A stretch of DNA of 62,676 nucleotides from Pseudoalteromonas luteoviolacea (GTDB lineage: Bacteria > Pseudomonadota > Gammaproteobacteria > Enterobacterales > Alteromonadaceae), in assembly GCF_021654285.1 (NCBI RefSeq), contig NZ_JAKFZS010000033.1, positions 1-62,676 on the forward strand, written 5' to 3'. Shown piece by piece: positions 7,872-17,806 of the stretch (positions within the stretch are counted from its first letter, which is position 1; the number at the start of each line of letters is the position of its first letter). The notes below the pieces were generated by a model that was given only the letters and a program-made list of their open reading frames with translations, did no database searches and had not been told where the DNA came from. A program made the position numbers and the translations under genes.

Positions 7872-9878
7872 ATGAAACTAGATAAAAAACTCTACCTTTC
7901 CTTTGGCATTATTGTCATGTTAATGATTATCTCAAGTGCCGTGACTTGGATGCAAGTTACTGCACTATCTGAAGTGACGGAGGAAGTACACAGCGATGAT
8001 GTTCCCGCTGCAATTTACTATTTGCAACTCATGGATGAAATCGGAGACATGCATGTCGAGTTACTTGATTACGTAGTAGGTAATGAAAGTAAAAAAGCGG
8101 AGTTTTATGATAACTATAATGAATTTATGGATGTCTACAGAAACTTGAGGCCACTAGAATCAGCTACAGAGTCTGATAGAGCAAAAATGGCAGAGATAGA
8201 GAGTATTGTAAATGAGTTTAAGTCAAGGGCAGAAAGTGAAGTCTTCAATGTTTATGACCCTGTTACAGAAAGGTGGGCCTTCAAATTTGTCGATGAACTC
8301 GAAAATTCAGTGGGCGCTGAACTTGAGATGTTACTCGATAGGCTAAAAGAAGAGGAGTTCGCGGATGCACTTAAAACTACAGATATTGTTGAGGCTGTCT
8401 CTGATGATCTACCCGGTGTGCGTTTATATTTAGAAATGGTTGACGAAAAAGGCGATATGCTGGCCTCGCTTACAGAATTTATGACAGGTGAACTGGATGA
8501 GAAAGAAGCTTTTGAGGAAGGTTCGAAAAGATTTATAAAGTATCTAGAGCTGCTAAGACCATTAGAGAGAAAACCAATTGAAGTGACAAATCTGAACAAA
8601 ATAAAGCTGTTACATGATGAATTGTATGAGGGAGCGCACGAAGTTTTTAAACGTTTTGACCCGAGTGCGAAATCAAAATCAGTTGCCGTTGTACATGAGC
8701 TTGAAGTGGTTTTGTTTGAAAAAATGGAAGCGATTTTAGATAAATCGACAAATGAGGAAAAGGCTGATGCTGAAAGCGCTTTGATTAAGCTTGACTCGGA
8801 CATGCGAGGGATGCTTAAGGTTATTTTTGTATTAACGACACTAGCTGCCGTTGGTAGCGGTGTTGTCGCATACATACTAAGTAACTCACTTTCTTCACGA
8901 ATTACGAAAGTGCTCAATGTGGCCAGCGAAACCGCTAGAGGAAATTTGTCCTTACAACCACTTGAACATGAAAGTAAAGACGAAATCGATGGGTTAGCGA
9001 GTGCGTCAAATGAAATGGTAAAATCATTGAGTAATCTGATACGTAATGTAGATCAAGTGGCTAGTAATGTAGAGCTTTCAGTTGAAGATATCGCTGAAAT
9101 AAATCAGAGAATAGCAAATTTAAGCCAAAGTAGCTCTGCACAATCGGCTATTATTGCTGCAGAAATTGAGCGTATGAGTGTAACCGTTTCTGAAGTCGCA
9201 CAGCGAGCAAAAGATGCCGCCGATCACGCTGAGAGTGCCCGAGATTTGGCTGATCAAGGTGGAGGAGTGGTAAGGCATACTGTTGAAGAAATAACGAATG
9301 CAGCGAGTGAAGTACAAAAAACGGCAACTACTATTACTAGTTTAGGCGATTTAAGTGCACAAATTGGAGATGTGATTGGCGTAATTGGTAGTATTGCTGA
9401 GCAAACAAATTTACTTGCTTTGAATGCTGCTATTGAGGCTGCAAGAGCAGGTGAGCAAGGGCGTGGGTTCGCCGTTGTTGCAGATGAAGTCAGAACGCTT
9501 GCAGAGCGAACCACAAAAGCAACTGGAGAGGTATCTTCTACAGTTCAAGCAATTCAAGATAAAACTCAAGTGGCTGTTAATGCAATGAATGTTAGTGTCG
9601 AGCAAGTAAATAACAGCGTTGAGCTAGCCCAGCAAGCAGGTGGTTCACTAAATGAAATTGTTAGCGGTGCACAAGAAATTGCGGGTATGATCCAATCCAT
9701 CGCTATTGATACAGAAGAGCAAGCCAGAGTAGCTGCAGACATGTCGAAAGAGATTGTACAAGTAGATGACTCGAGCAAACGGTCTTTATCTGATACGCAA
9801 AATGCAGAAATTGCTGCGAACAAGTTGAAGGAACAATCTGCTGAGCTAGTAAAGCTACTAGAAGAGTTTAGACTCTAG
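7872..9878 (+). CDS. Methyl-accepting chemotaxis protein with duplicated sensor region
   Basis: Chemoreceptor that passes ligand signals to CheA/CheW at the inner membrane. From ATG 7872 it has TM1 (about 8-30), a helical periplasmic region (about 31-310), TM2 (about 315-338), HAMP (about 335-390) and the cytoplasmic signalling coil with the conserved tip (EQTNLLALNAAIEAARAGE, then GRGFAVVADEVR). The periplasmic part holds two similar units starting near residues 42 and 178. Each has DD-(V/L)-P, MDE/VDE-x-GDM, and LRPLE followed by F-x-x-(Y/F)-DP. No CheR-docking pentapeptide is present at the C-terminus. An upstream TTG at 7863 is in frame but unneeded. It is monocistronic and followed by a terminator. 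The ligand is unknown. Confidence 0.92.
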   Translation: MKLDKKLYLSFGIIVMLMIISSAVTWMQVTALSEVTEEVHSDDVPAAIYYLQLMDEIGDMHVELLDYVVGNESKKAEFYDNYNEFMDVYRNLRPLESATESDRAKMAEIESIVNEFKSRAESEVFNVYDPVTERWAFKFVDELENSVGAELEMLLDRLKEEEFADALKTTDIVEAVSDDLPGVRLYLEMVDEKGDMLASLTEFMTGELDEKEAFEEGSKRFIKYLELLRPLERKPIEVTNLNKIKLLHDELYEGAHEVFKRFDPSAKSKSVAVVHELEVVLFEKMEAILDKSTNEEKADAESALIKLDSDMRGMLKVIFVLTTLAAVGSGVVAYILSNSLSSRITKVLNVASETARGNLSLQPLEHESKDEIDGLASASNEMVKSLSNLIRNVDQVASNVELSVEDIAEINQRIANLSQSSSAQSAIIAAEIERMSVTVSEVAQRAKDAADHAESARDLADQGGGVVRHTVEEITNAASEVQKTATTITSLGDLSAQIGDVIGVIGSIAEQTNLLALNAAIEAARAGEQGRGFAVVADEVRTLAERTTKATGEVSSTVQAIQDKTQVAVNAMNVSVEQVNNSVELAQQAGGSLNEIVSGAQEIAGMIQSIAIDTEEQARVAADMSKEIVQVDDSSKRSLSDTQNAEIAANKLKEQSAELVKLLEEFRL

Positions 9879-10227
9879 ACTACAGCTTTAATCACAAAAA
9901 CTTTTAAAGAACACCGTGATCTGAAATCTTGACACTGTACACTAACAGTGTCTTACTTTTATTACCATTCATTAGTTTGTTTGTTATTTGTTCATAAAAC
10001 CCTAAGTGTAGGTTAATAGCTGATACATCATTTTTTTGGCCCTCAATCGCTCTGCAAAATAAAAAATATTTTAAATATAATCTCACCTATATTTACAATA
10101 GTTTGGTTTTTATTCTTTCTGTGGTTTTTATTTCGCCATTTGTTTATAGGTTTTGATAATTATTTTACTTTTAGGTACAATCTTAACTTAAATTAATATA
10201 AGAAGGCCTAAAAGGGACTTTAGAAGT
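9879..10227. other. Intergenic region before the large lipoprotein gene
   Basis: Apart from the terminator at 9931-9962 the stretch is AT-rich and holds no gene I can support. The 60-codon minus-strand frame over 9904-10086 crosses the terminator and has no features of a real protein. Confidence 0.5.
9931..9962 (+). terminator. Terminator after the chemoreceptor gene
   Basis: GACACTGT (9931-9938) pairs with ACAGTGTC (9945-9952) across a 6-base loop, followed by a T-rich tract. Confidence 0.7.
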
Positions 10228-13200
10228 ATGAAAAAATTTAAACACTCATCTATCGCAATTGCTTTATCAATAGTACTTTCAGGTTGTGGTGGTGGCTCTA
10301 GCGATAGCCAATCCACTGAAAACGTTGCATCTGAGACCTTGAGTAACTCGAAAGATAAGACCTTTTCTGAGTTAGATACAGCTGCGAACTCTCTTGTTCA
10401 AAGCAGATATACTGGACAAGAAAGTAAGGCTGAAATAAGCCCTGAGCTTGTGCAACAAGCTTTTGTTTACATGCTCGATGATTCAGCTAGCTCATTTACG
10501 GATTTCGATTTTCCCGGTATTCAAAGTCACGTGAAAAGTGATGGAACTATAAGCGGCACGGAGCGCTGTGCCAGTGGTGGTTCGGTTAATTACTCTGGTT
10601 CAGCAAGTGAGTCTGGCAGCGGCGTTATTTCCGCGAAATTTACCAATTGCTCTAACTATTCGGATACGAATATTTCAGGCAATATTACCGTTAAAATCTC
10701 TGTTGATACTAATCAGCTAGGTATTTACTTTGATGCACTCCAAATGTCCTCTCAAGGAAAATCTCAAAAGTTAACTGGTAGTCTCAACGCGGCTCAAAGC
10801 GACCTTAATGCTCATGTTGGGTCCGTCAGCATTACTCAAAATATTCTTCTTGAGGATCACAATGGCGATCAAATTGTGTCTAAGATGAGAATTAATGGGA
10901 GCTCAGATCGTAACTGGGATGACGGTCTAAATATGTCTGGCTCAATCATGTTTAACGACTCTGGCATTTTGACTGTTGATGCAAAAGACTTAACAGGTTA
11001 TGCGCCAAGCTATGATAGTGGCGAGATTAAATTTACAGGGAAGAATTCAAGTGCCACTATTTCATTTTCTGATAGCTTCCCTACTTATTATCTAGACTCT
11101 GATTTAGATAATGAGAATGACTTAGGCACATATATCACAAATATTAACGAATTTATTTATGGTACTCAAACAGATATTAACCCAGTGCCAATAGATGCTA
11201 TGTCATTGCCACCTAAAGTAGGTAACCCTTTCAATTTAGTTTATATGCCTGATACTACGATGCCTATCATCGTTGAGGCTGGCTATTACTCAGATGAAGA
11301 TACAGCGATAGAAGACTTAGTTGTTAGCTTCGAATGGTATGTCAATGATGAATTAGTTGAGGGAGAGTACACGAATACACTGCCAGCAGGTGTTGCAGTT
11401 TTTGGTGATGTTCTAGAGGTCGCGATGAGAGTATCTGATGGCGCAAACTCAGTCCTAAGTTATCGTACATCAATTACGTTAGAGGATGCACCTAATTACG
11501 TTGAAGTTACGGGGCTCCCAGACACTATTTCTGCGGATCAACGTGTTGTGTTCACCGCAAAAGTTGTGGATCCTGATAATAAATCTGCAGCCCAAACGGG
11601 TACTTTGATTGCATCACCAGAAGGCGCCACAGTTGACGAGAATGGTCAAATAACTTGGAATACGCCTTCAGAAATGTTGTTTTCATCTCAGGACTATTTC
11701 TTTACTTTTGCAACTGGAGATGAATCAAACCCGAGTGAGACGGCGATTAAAGTCACTGTTAATTCTCAAAAATCGTTGCCGATTGCACGCTCAGGTGTCG
11801 AAGTTCCTAAAATACAAAACAATTTCATAATTGATGACTTCGACGGTGATAAAAAGAATGAAATACTCACGACCGATAATTCAAATCGGGTGATGTTAAT
11901 CACATATAACAATGAAACCCCCGAGCAAAAGTGGTTATATCCATATTCACTAGCCGAATACAGCACTATTAAGAGCATTTTTGCTGCTAATACCGATGAA
12001 GATCCTGAAAAAGAGATTTATGTTCTTACAGGGGAAGGTCTAAGTGTTATTGATGATTTAAACTCAGAAGCTCGCACACTCTTAAAATTCGAAAAAGAGG
12101 CCGTATTTGGCGCATTTAGAGATATAAATAACGATGGTGTACCTGAGTTGGCTGTTTTGCTTCAGCATGAAGATAGCTATTATTCAGCAAAAACGCTTGC
12201 TGTATATTCTTTTGAAAAGCCAGATGAACCATTATTTGAAACTGTTTTAAACATCGCTAATACAGTGAGTTTTGGTAATGTCGATACAGACGAAAACGTA
12301 GAACTTATTGTAAACTCAGGTCTAGTGTACGATACCGCTACTTGGGAAAATCAATGGTTAAGTAGCAATGAGTTCGGTGAAAACAACTTTATTATTGCTG
12401 ATATCAATGGAGATGGTGTTGATGAAATTATTGGCGATAAAAATGGTGTGACTGTTTATTCGGCAGTTGATAAAGCTCAACTTGCTAGTTTAGATATCTA
12501 CAACAATAATTGTAAAATAGCCGCAGCAAATCTTGATAATGATGCAAGTGATGAACTCATTGTTGGAAGTTGTCAATGGGGTAAATTGCATGCCTATAAA
12601 TATGATAGTGAAAATGCGCTTACCGAGCTGTGGAACGCTGACGCGATAGACAATGATACAGCATCATTTCAGGTGGGTGACAGTGATAATGACGGAAAAC
12701 TTGAAATTGTATGGGGCACTGGCATTTATGATTCAGGAGCTGATAAGTTAGTAACAGCGGATATCAATAGCGAAAGCGTTTCGGTTAGACAAGATCAAAT
12801 AGCACCTCAGCTTGATAGCTTTGTAACAGCAGGATGGGCTAAAGGGGCTGGAAATATTGAAAAAGCCATTTTCTATGTACCAAATAGCAACTCTGGCTAT
12901 GATGGTGGGCGTGTAGTTCAAATGGATGAAAATGGTGCATTCACCCCATCAGATGAAATTTCAACTAATTGGAATGACGATAAAGCAGCAATTACTGCTG
13001 ACTTTAACAATGACGGTTTGACAGAGTTACTGCTTCCGAATACCGCACTCTATAGTACGGCATTGGGTGTGATGGACCTTGCTACTTATGATATTTCTTA
13101 TGAGTTGCCAATTGATTCTAATGACAGACTAGTTGGTGTTGATGCTGCTGACATAAATGGTGACAATATTCCCGATGCAATTTATAGCACGCAAAACTAT

Positions 13201-13797
13201 GTCAAAGTTGTGGATGTAAATAACCAAACATTACTATCTAGCTTTGTAGTTTCAGGTCCGATAAAAGATTTTAGTCTGACTGAAAATGATGCTTTAAATA
13301 TGTTGGTAGCGTCTGATGAATTAACTTTACTCTCATTCTCGAATGGTGGTTTTTCTGAGAAAAGTAAATTAGATCAAAGGTGTGTTCAGGTAGAGTATTT
13401 TAATTTTGATAGTGATGCAGAGCTAGAAGTTGCATGTTTATATAACGAAGATGAGTATTATTCAGACAGTGACTTATCACTTATAGTATATGAAGTTAAT
13501 GGCGATGAATTCGAGCAAGTGCATAAGAAAGCACTGAATGAAAATGTCATTGATTTTACGGTTTCTCCAACAAATAAAAATCACCAACAACTGATATTTG
13601 CGACTCAAAGTGGTGATAGCTGGAGTAATTCTTCATATTCTAACGTATTATTTACAGATTCTTTTGGTAATAAAATCAGCCGAAGCCCTGATTTACTTGG
13701 TAGGCCTTCAAAAGATGCACTAAAAGTTAGATTGGATGAAAAAGGCAAGCTTAATTTGCTGCTTTCTACGTCGTCGGCCATGTATCAAGTACATTAA
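10228..13797 (+). CDS. Large surface lipoprotein with Ig/cadherin-like and FG-GAP/VCBS-type repeats
   Basis: Predicted lipoprotein of 1189 residues, role unknown, possibly adhesion or binding. The signal peptide ends in the lipobox LSGC with Cys20, followed by a GGGSSDS linker that would let the protein leave the inner membrane. Residues about 60-330 are Ser/Gly-rich and beta-like. Residues about 345-515 look like two Ig/cadherin-like domains (DPDNKSAAQ, NPSETAIKVTV). From about 530 to the end, at least nine calcium-loop-like repeats of the form D-x-(D/N)-x-D-G/A-x-x-E occur (DDFDGDKKNE, DINNDGVPE, DINGDGVDE, DSDNDGKLE, DFNNDGLTE), as in FG-GAP/VCBS propellers. It stands alone between two terminators. 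SD AAGGGA lies about 10 bases before the ATG. Confidence 0.85.
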   Translation: MKKFKHSSIAIALSIVLSGCGGGSSDSQSTENVASETLSNSKDKTFSELDTAANSLVQSRYTGQESKAEISPELVQQAFVYMLDDSASSFTDFDFPGIQSHVKSDGTISGTERCASGGSVNYSGSASESGSGVISAKFTNCSNYSDTNISGNITVKISVDTNQLGIYFDALQMSSQGKSQKLTGSLNAAQSDLNAHVGSVSITQNILLEDHNGDQIVSKMRINGSSDRNWDDGLNMSGSIMFNDSGILTVDAKDLTGYAPSYDSGEIKFTGKNSSATISFSDSFPTYYLDSDLDNENDLGTYITNINEFIYGTQTDINPVPIDAMSLPPKVGNPFNLVYMPDTTMPIIVEAGYYSDEDTAIEDLVVSFEWYVNDELVEGEYTNTLPAGVAVFGDVLEVAMRVSDGANSVLSYRTSITLEDAPNYVEVTGLPDTISADQRVVFTAKVVDPDNKSAAQTGTLIASPEGATVDENGQITWNTPSEMLFSSQDYFFTFATGDESNPSETAIKVTVNSQKSLPIARSGVEVPKIQNNFIIDDFDGDKKNEILTTDNSNRVMLITYNNETPEQKWLYPYSLAEYSTIKSIFAANTDEDPEKEIYVLTGEGLSVIDDLNSEARTLLKFEKEAVFGAFRDINNDGVPELAVLLQHEDSYYSAKTLAVYSFEKPDEPLFETVLNIANTVSFGNVDTDENVELIVNSGLVYDTATWENQWLSSNEFGENNFIIADINGDGVDEIIGDKNGVTVYSAVDKAQLASLDIYNNNCKIAAANLDNDASDELIVGSCQWGKLHAYKYDSENALTELWNADAIDNDTASFQVGDSDNDGKLEIVWGTGIYDSGADKLVTADINSESVSVRQDQIAPQLDSFVTAGWAKGAGNIEKAIFYVPNSNSGYDGGRVVQMDENGAFTPSDEISTNWNDDKAAITADFNNDGLTELLLPNTALYSTALGVMDLATYDISYELPIDSNDRLVGVDAADINGDNIPDAIYSTQNYVKVVDVNNQTLLSSFVVSGPIKDFSLTENDALNMLVASDELTLLSFSNGGFSEKSKLDQRCVQVEYFNFDSDAELEVACLYNEDEYYSDSDLSLIVYEVNGDEFEQVHKKALNENVIDFTVSPTNKNHQQLIFATQSGDSWSNSSYSNVLFTDSFGNKISRSPDLLGRPSKDALKVRLDEKGKLNLLLSTSSAMYQVH

Positions 13798-13849
13798 TTT
13801 GCTTTTTTAGCTCTTAAAGAGCGTGTAACTACGAAGTTCGAAATAGACA

Positions 13850-13878
13850 AGCCCTAGCAACAATACTAGGGCTTTTTT
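13850..13878 (+). terminator. Terminator after the FG-GAP lipoprotein gene
   Basis: AGCCCTAG (13850-13857) pairs with CTAGGGCT (13866-13873), with an 8-base loop and a T-run. Confidence 0.88.
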
Positions 13879-14426
13879 ATTGGTTCAATCTACTAAATCA
13901 GAGTTGAAAAGGAGTATCACGAGGGTAATGTTGAGCCTTTTTTAACATCGTAAGTTGATTATGGCTCCTCGAAATTTAAAAAATTAAGTAGGCTTTAAAT
14001 TTTAATACTTAAGAAAGTTAGTGGCGATAGTGAAGGGGTAGCATTGTTCTTGTTGATGAAAAAGACTTTATTGTTTAAATGTTTTAGTGCAATGTTCTAT
14101 AGTTAAGCTGTTATAGATTCCTTTTTAATAAGTCGCAACACTTATATTTTAATTGGTTTTAATTGTCATTTATAACTCTAAATCTAAGTTGCAAATAACC
14201 ACTCTTACTTTCTAAAAAAGTTATAATAACACACATGTCATAACCATCATTAATCTCAGAGTTTACCTATGTTCGCGTTTCAATAAAAGCGTAAAGTTCA
14301 TTTGCTAATTATTTTAGAAACGTCCGTGTACTTATAGAGCAAAGGGATTGTGTAAGTTTCATCTGGAGAATTAATAAGAGCTTGTCTAAGCTCCCTATAT
14401 GAAGCATCTAAACACGTGGGACCCCT
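13879..14426. other. Intergenic region upstream of the Amt-GGDEF gene
   Basis: Nearly 550 bases without a supportable gene, AT-rich. I see no clear NtrC/sigma-54 site (GG-N10-GC with flanking match), which might have been expected for an ammonium-related gene. The final 20 bases contain GGG about 6 bases before the TTG start. Confidence 0.45.
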
Positions 14427-16340
14427 TTGGAACATATAGCATTAGACCCACAAATAATTTCGATTACATGGACGTTACTGTGTACTGCATTGGTGTTACT
14501 TATGCAACCCGGCTTTACTTGCTTCGAAAGTGGCTTGGTACGGAGTAAGAATAACATTAATGTTGCTCTAAAAAACGTTGCCGATTTTTGTATCAGCGGA
14601 GTATGTTTTTGGCTCATTGGTTATGGCTTGATGTATGGAGCGAGTCAAAGCGGGTTGTTTGGCAAAGATCAGTTTGCTTTGAATAGCTACGATGATCCGT
14701 CTGTGCTCGCATATTTTCTGTTTCAGATGATGTTTTGCGGAACCGCAGCAACAATTTTATCGGGTGCAGTGGCTGAGAGAATGCGATTTTCTGGTTATAT
14801 TATCTGTGCTTTTTTAACTGCAACACTTCTATTCCCGATTGTGGGGCATTGGATCTGGCATGGTAAACACTTTGAGCAAGCCCCTCTTGGTTGGCTTTTT
14901 GAGCGGGGCTTTATTGATTTTGCCGGTGCGACAGTTGTTCATAGTGTTGGCGGTTGGATTGCATTGGTTGCACTGATCATAGTTGGACCTAGGTTAGGTC
15001 GCTTTACCAGTGAGGGCAAGCCTAAAGAGTTGTATTGTCAAAACTTACCACTTTCTGCACTTGGTACGTTTTTACTTTTCATAGGCTGGTTTGGTTTTAA
15101 TGGAGGAAGTGTTCATAGTCCTAATTCAGAACTGGCTAGAGTGTTTTCGAACACAGCACTTTCTGCTTGCGCAGGAGGCGTGAGTGCTCTATTGCTATCA
15201 TGGAATTTACACTCTATGCAAGGAATACGCTATGTTCTTAACGGACTTTTGGCTGGTTTAGTTGCGATTTCTGCCAGCGCAGATTTAGTAAATTTACCTT
15301 CAGCCGTAGTGATCGGTGCGATAGCAGGTTGTATCAGTGTTTTACTCGGTGATTTTTTAGAAAAATATAAAATTGATGATGTAGTGGGGGCTGTACCTGT
15401 GCACCTTGGAGGTGGCGTATGGGGTACACTCGCAATCGCTTTTTTTGCACCCCTTGAAAAATTAGAACATGGATCACACACAGAGCAACTTATGGTTCAA
15501 TTACTTGGCATAGGTGTATGCGCAGTGTGGGTCTGCGTGATTGGCTTTGGAGTTTTATGGCTAATAAATCGTTTTCATCCATTGCGTGTGTCAGCACAAA
15601 CAGAAACGATTGGTTTGAATTTCGGTGAGCATGGCATGAAAGATGAGCTGATTGATCTGATGGAACAATTTGACAAAATTTCTAAAAATGAAAATAACCC
15701 TCAGCATCTCAATGTTGATCATGGTTCAAATAATGCTTCCCTGTGTATGACCTACAATTATTTATTAGATCATACCAGCCGGCATTTCAAAGCGCGGGAA
15801 GATGAATTATTACGCCTTGCTAGTTTAGACCCTTTAACTGGGATCCCTAACAGACGAGTTTACGAGCAAGTTCTACAAAACACACTGGATGAAAGTAAAA
15901 AACTAAAACTGGAGTTTTGTTTGTTAGTAATCGATGTCGATAATTTTAAACAATATAACGATCATTATGGTCATCAACTTGGCGATTACTGTTTGCAAAA
16001 TGTCTGTCAGGCAATATCGACAAAATTAACAGTTAAAAACAGCCTACTTGCTCGAATCGGTGGAGAAGAGTTTGCTATCATAATGCCAAATACAAAGTTA
16101 GAAAGCGCAAAAAGTATTGCTCAAGGCATACGACGCGCTGTATGTGAACTTGAAATTCCGCATAGGGCTGCGGAAGGTGAGTTTGTCACTGTCAGTATAG
16201 GTGGTGCCTGTTGGAAACATACTAGAGAAATAAGTGCTCAGCAGTTGTTTGATGAATCTGATATGGCACTTTTTCAAGCTAAGCGAAATGGGAGGAATCA
16301 AGTGTGTTTTAGTTATGATGATGATACTTTGAGCGATTAA
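14427..16340 (+). CDS. Ammonium transporter (Amt) fused to a GGDEF diguanylate cyclase
   Basis: Membrane ammonium sensor or transporter joined to a c-di-GMP synthase. Residues about 10-390 are a complete Amt/Mep/Rh domain with about 11 membrane segments (QPGFTCFESGLVRSKNN, FAGATVVHSVGGW, GFNGGS, VHLGGGVWGT). A linker of about 65 residues follows, then GGDEF from about 470, with DPLTGIPNRR and an active-site GGEEF at 545-549. The position of the inhibitory RxxD motif is occupied by VKNS, so feedback inhibition at that site is unlikely. The start is TTG 14427. A stop codon at 14409 excludes anything longer, and GGG sits about 6 bases upstream. Amt-GGDEF fusions are known in marine proteobacteria. 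Whether this one transports or only senses is unknown. Confidence 0.92.
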   Translation: MEHIALDPQIISITWTLLCTALVLLMQPGFTCFESGLVRSKNNINVALKNVADFCISGVCFWLIGYGLMYGASQSGLFGKDQFALNSYDDPSVLAYFLFQMMFCGTAATILSGAVAERMRFSGYIICAFLTATLLFPIVGHWIWHGKHFEQAPLGWLFERGFIDFAGATVVHSVGGWIALVALIIVGPRLGRFTSEGKPKELYCQNLPLSALGTFLLFIGWFGFNGGSVHSPNSELARVFSNTALSACAGGVSALLLSWNLHSMQGIRYVLNGLLAGLVAISASADLVNLPSAVVIGAIAGCISVLLGDFLEKYKIDDVVGAVPVHLGGGVWGTLAIAFFAPLEKLEHGSHTEQLMVQLLGIGVCAVWVCVIGFGVLWLINRFHPLRVSAQTETIGLNFGEHGMKDELIDLMEQFDKISKNENNPQHLNVDHGSNNASLCMTYNYLLDHTSRHFKAREDELLRLASLDPLTGIPNRRVYEQVLQNTLDESKKLKLEFCLLVIDVDNFKQYNDHYGHQLGDYCLQNVCQAISTKLTVKNSLLARIGGEEFAIIMPNTKLESAKSIAQGIRRAVCELEIPHRAAEGEFVTVSIGGACWKHTREISAQQLFDESDMALFQAKRNGRNQVCFSYDDDTLSD

Positions 16341-16786
16341 CAAAAAAACCAGATGCACCAACGGAATGCTTAAGTATAAAGCTAACAAGGTAGAGTCACA
16401 CAACCTGAATCTAATTACATTAGGTGCCCTATAAGAAATAAAGCAGCTCTTAGAGCGGCAAAATCCGAAAATTACATATTATCAGAACTAGATACAAGTA
16501 CCGTTGATCAGCATGTACTTTGCTGTTGCTTTTAAAATCGCTGCCTGAACTAATTTAGCTACTTGTTCGTTTATTCTTCACATTTTCTTTTATTAGAAAT
16601 TTATTGATGTAACTCTTGATCTTCAAGCCCTACAGCTCTTTGTAATAAGCAAAGCGTTATTTTTTGCTGTTAGTGTTGTACTAGATATTGAAAACCCCAT
16701 GTTCTGGTTAATCTTTTACTACACTATACAGATGCATTATGAGTTGCCCTAGTGTAAAACTCTTCCACTTTTTTTGGTAAGCTGTT
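16341..16786. other. Intergenic region without recognised features
   Basis: About 450 bases between the Amt-GGDEF gene and the binding-protein gene. I find no gene, no strong hairpin with a T-run and no repeat. A promoter for the downstream gene probably lies near its 3' end (TATACA-like hexamer near 16725), but the match is weak. Confidence 0.4.
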
Positions 16787-17740
16787 ATGCGATACAATGT
16801 AATATCTTTACGTCTATTCATGATGGTATTTTTGTTACTGTCAACTACATACGCTTCAAGTAAAACAAATACCATTTCTATTCCTCTAAATAACTGGATG
16901 AGTCAAAGAGTGCTTTCTCATGTAGTTGGCAACATGATAGAGCGATACGGTTTCACAGTGATATATCATGATATGCCTGCCAGCGATCAGTGGGGCGCGA
17001 TGCAAAAAGGGCTGGTTCATTTTCAATTAGAAATTTGGCAGCAATCCATGTCGGGCCAGTTTAACAGAATGGTTGCGAATAACATGATTGCCGATTTAGG
17101 TGTGCATAGCGTCGTCGTGCGTGAAGAGTGGTGGTACCCTGAATACGTAGAGGAGTTATGCCCAGGTTTACCTGACTGGCAGGCTCTTAATCAATGTGCA
17201 AAATTATTTGCTAACCACGAAAACCCTGAAAAAGGGGTCTTTTATACTATTGATTGGGATTATCAAGACGCGGATTTGATAAGAGCACTAAATTTAAATT
17301 TCACAATCGAAAGGCTAGAAAATGAAGAAGCTCTTTGGCAAAAACTGGAGAAGGCATGGTTAAGTAAAGTCCCAATTGTATTGATTAATTGGACACCGAA
17401 CTGGACTGATCTGCATATTCCGGGGCGATTTGTTGAGTTTCCTGAGTACACTATGGCGTGTGAAACCGACGCGAGTTGGGGGATAAACCCAAACTTAGTT
17501 AATGACTGCGGCAATCCAAGAAAAGGGTGGTTAAGAAAAGCAGGTTGGCCACAGCTGGAAAAGTCATACCCTTGTGTTTATGAATTGGTCAAGAAAATTG
17601 ACTTTACACAAAAGATGATAGCGGATGCAGCTTCATTCGCTGTTTTTGATGGAAACAGTGAAGTCAAAGCTGCCAAAAGGTGGTCCATAAAGTATCGTAA
17701 TGAGATAACAAAGTGGCTGGATACTTCATGTTTACCTTAA
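16787..17740 (+). CDS. Periplasmic binding protein of the glycine betaine (OpuAC) type, orphan
   Basis: Likely periplasmic solute receptor. After a signal peptide (hydrophobic to about residue 24, T-Y-A-S-S) the sequence fits the OpuAC fold: NNWMSQRVLSHVVGNMIERYGF at the start, a Trp-rich middle (EEWWYP, NWTPNW) as in betaine/choline cages, and ITKWLDTSCLP at the end. At 317 residues the length is normal. No ATPase or permease gene is adjacent, so it is either an orphan receptor serving a transporter elsewhere or a sensor partner. SD GGTAAG precedes the ATG. The ligand (betaine, choline or similar quaternary amine) is inferred from the Trp pattern. Confidence 0.8.
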   Translation: MRYNVISLRLFMMVFLLLSTTYASSKTNTISIPLNNWMSQRVLSHVVGNMIERYGFTVIYHDMPASDQWGAMQKGLVHFQLEIWQQSMSGQFNRMVANNMIADLGVHSVVVREEWWYPEYVEELCPGLPDWQALNQCAKLFANHENPEKGVFYTIDWDYQDADLIRALNLNFTIERLENEEALWQKLEKAWLSKVPIVLINWTPNWTDLHIPGRFVEFPEYTMACETDASWGINPNLVNDCGNPRKGWLRKAGWPQLEKSYPCVYELVKKIDFTQKMIADAASFAVFDGNSEVKAAKRWSIKYRNEITKWLDTSCLP

Positions 17741-17806
17741 ACAACTTTGATTTTTGTCTTATCGAGCTGTAGCGGTATTTAAGAGAAAAAAGCCGCACCA
17801 GAGTGA

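Noticed and set aside
8252..8917. 221-codon frame antisense to the chemoreceptor
   Set aside because: It is a Ser-rich mirror of the coding strand of a well-supported gene, with no motif of its own.
16787..17740. Part of a complete betaine ABC transporter operon
   Set aside because: No ATPase or permease gene lies within several kilobases on the same strand.
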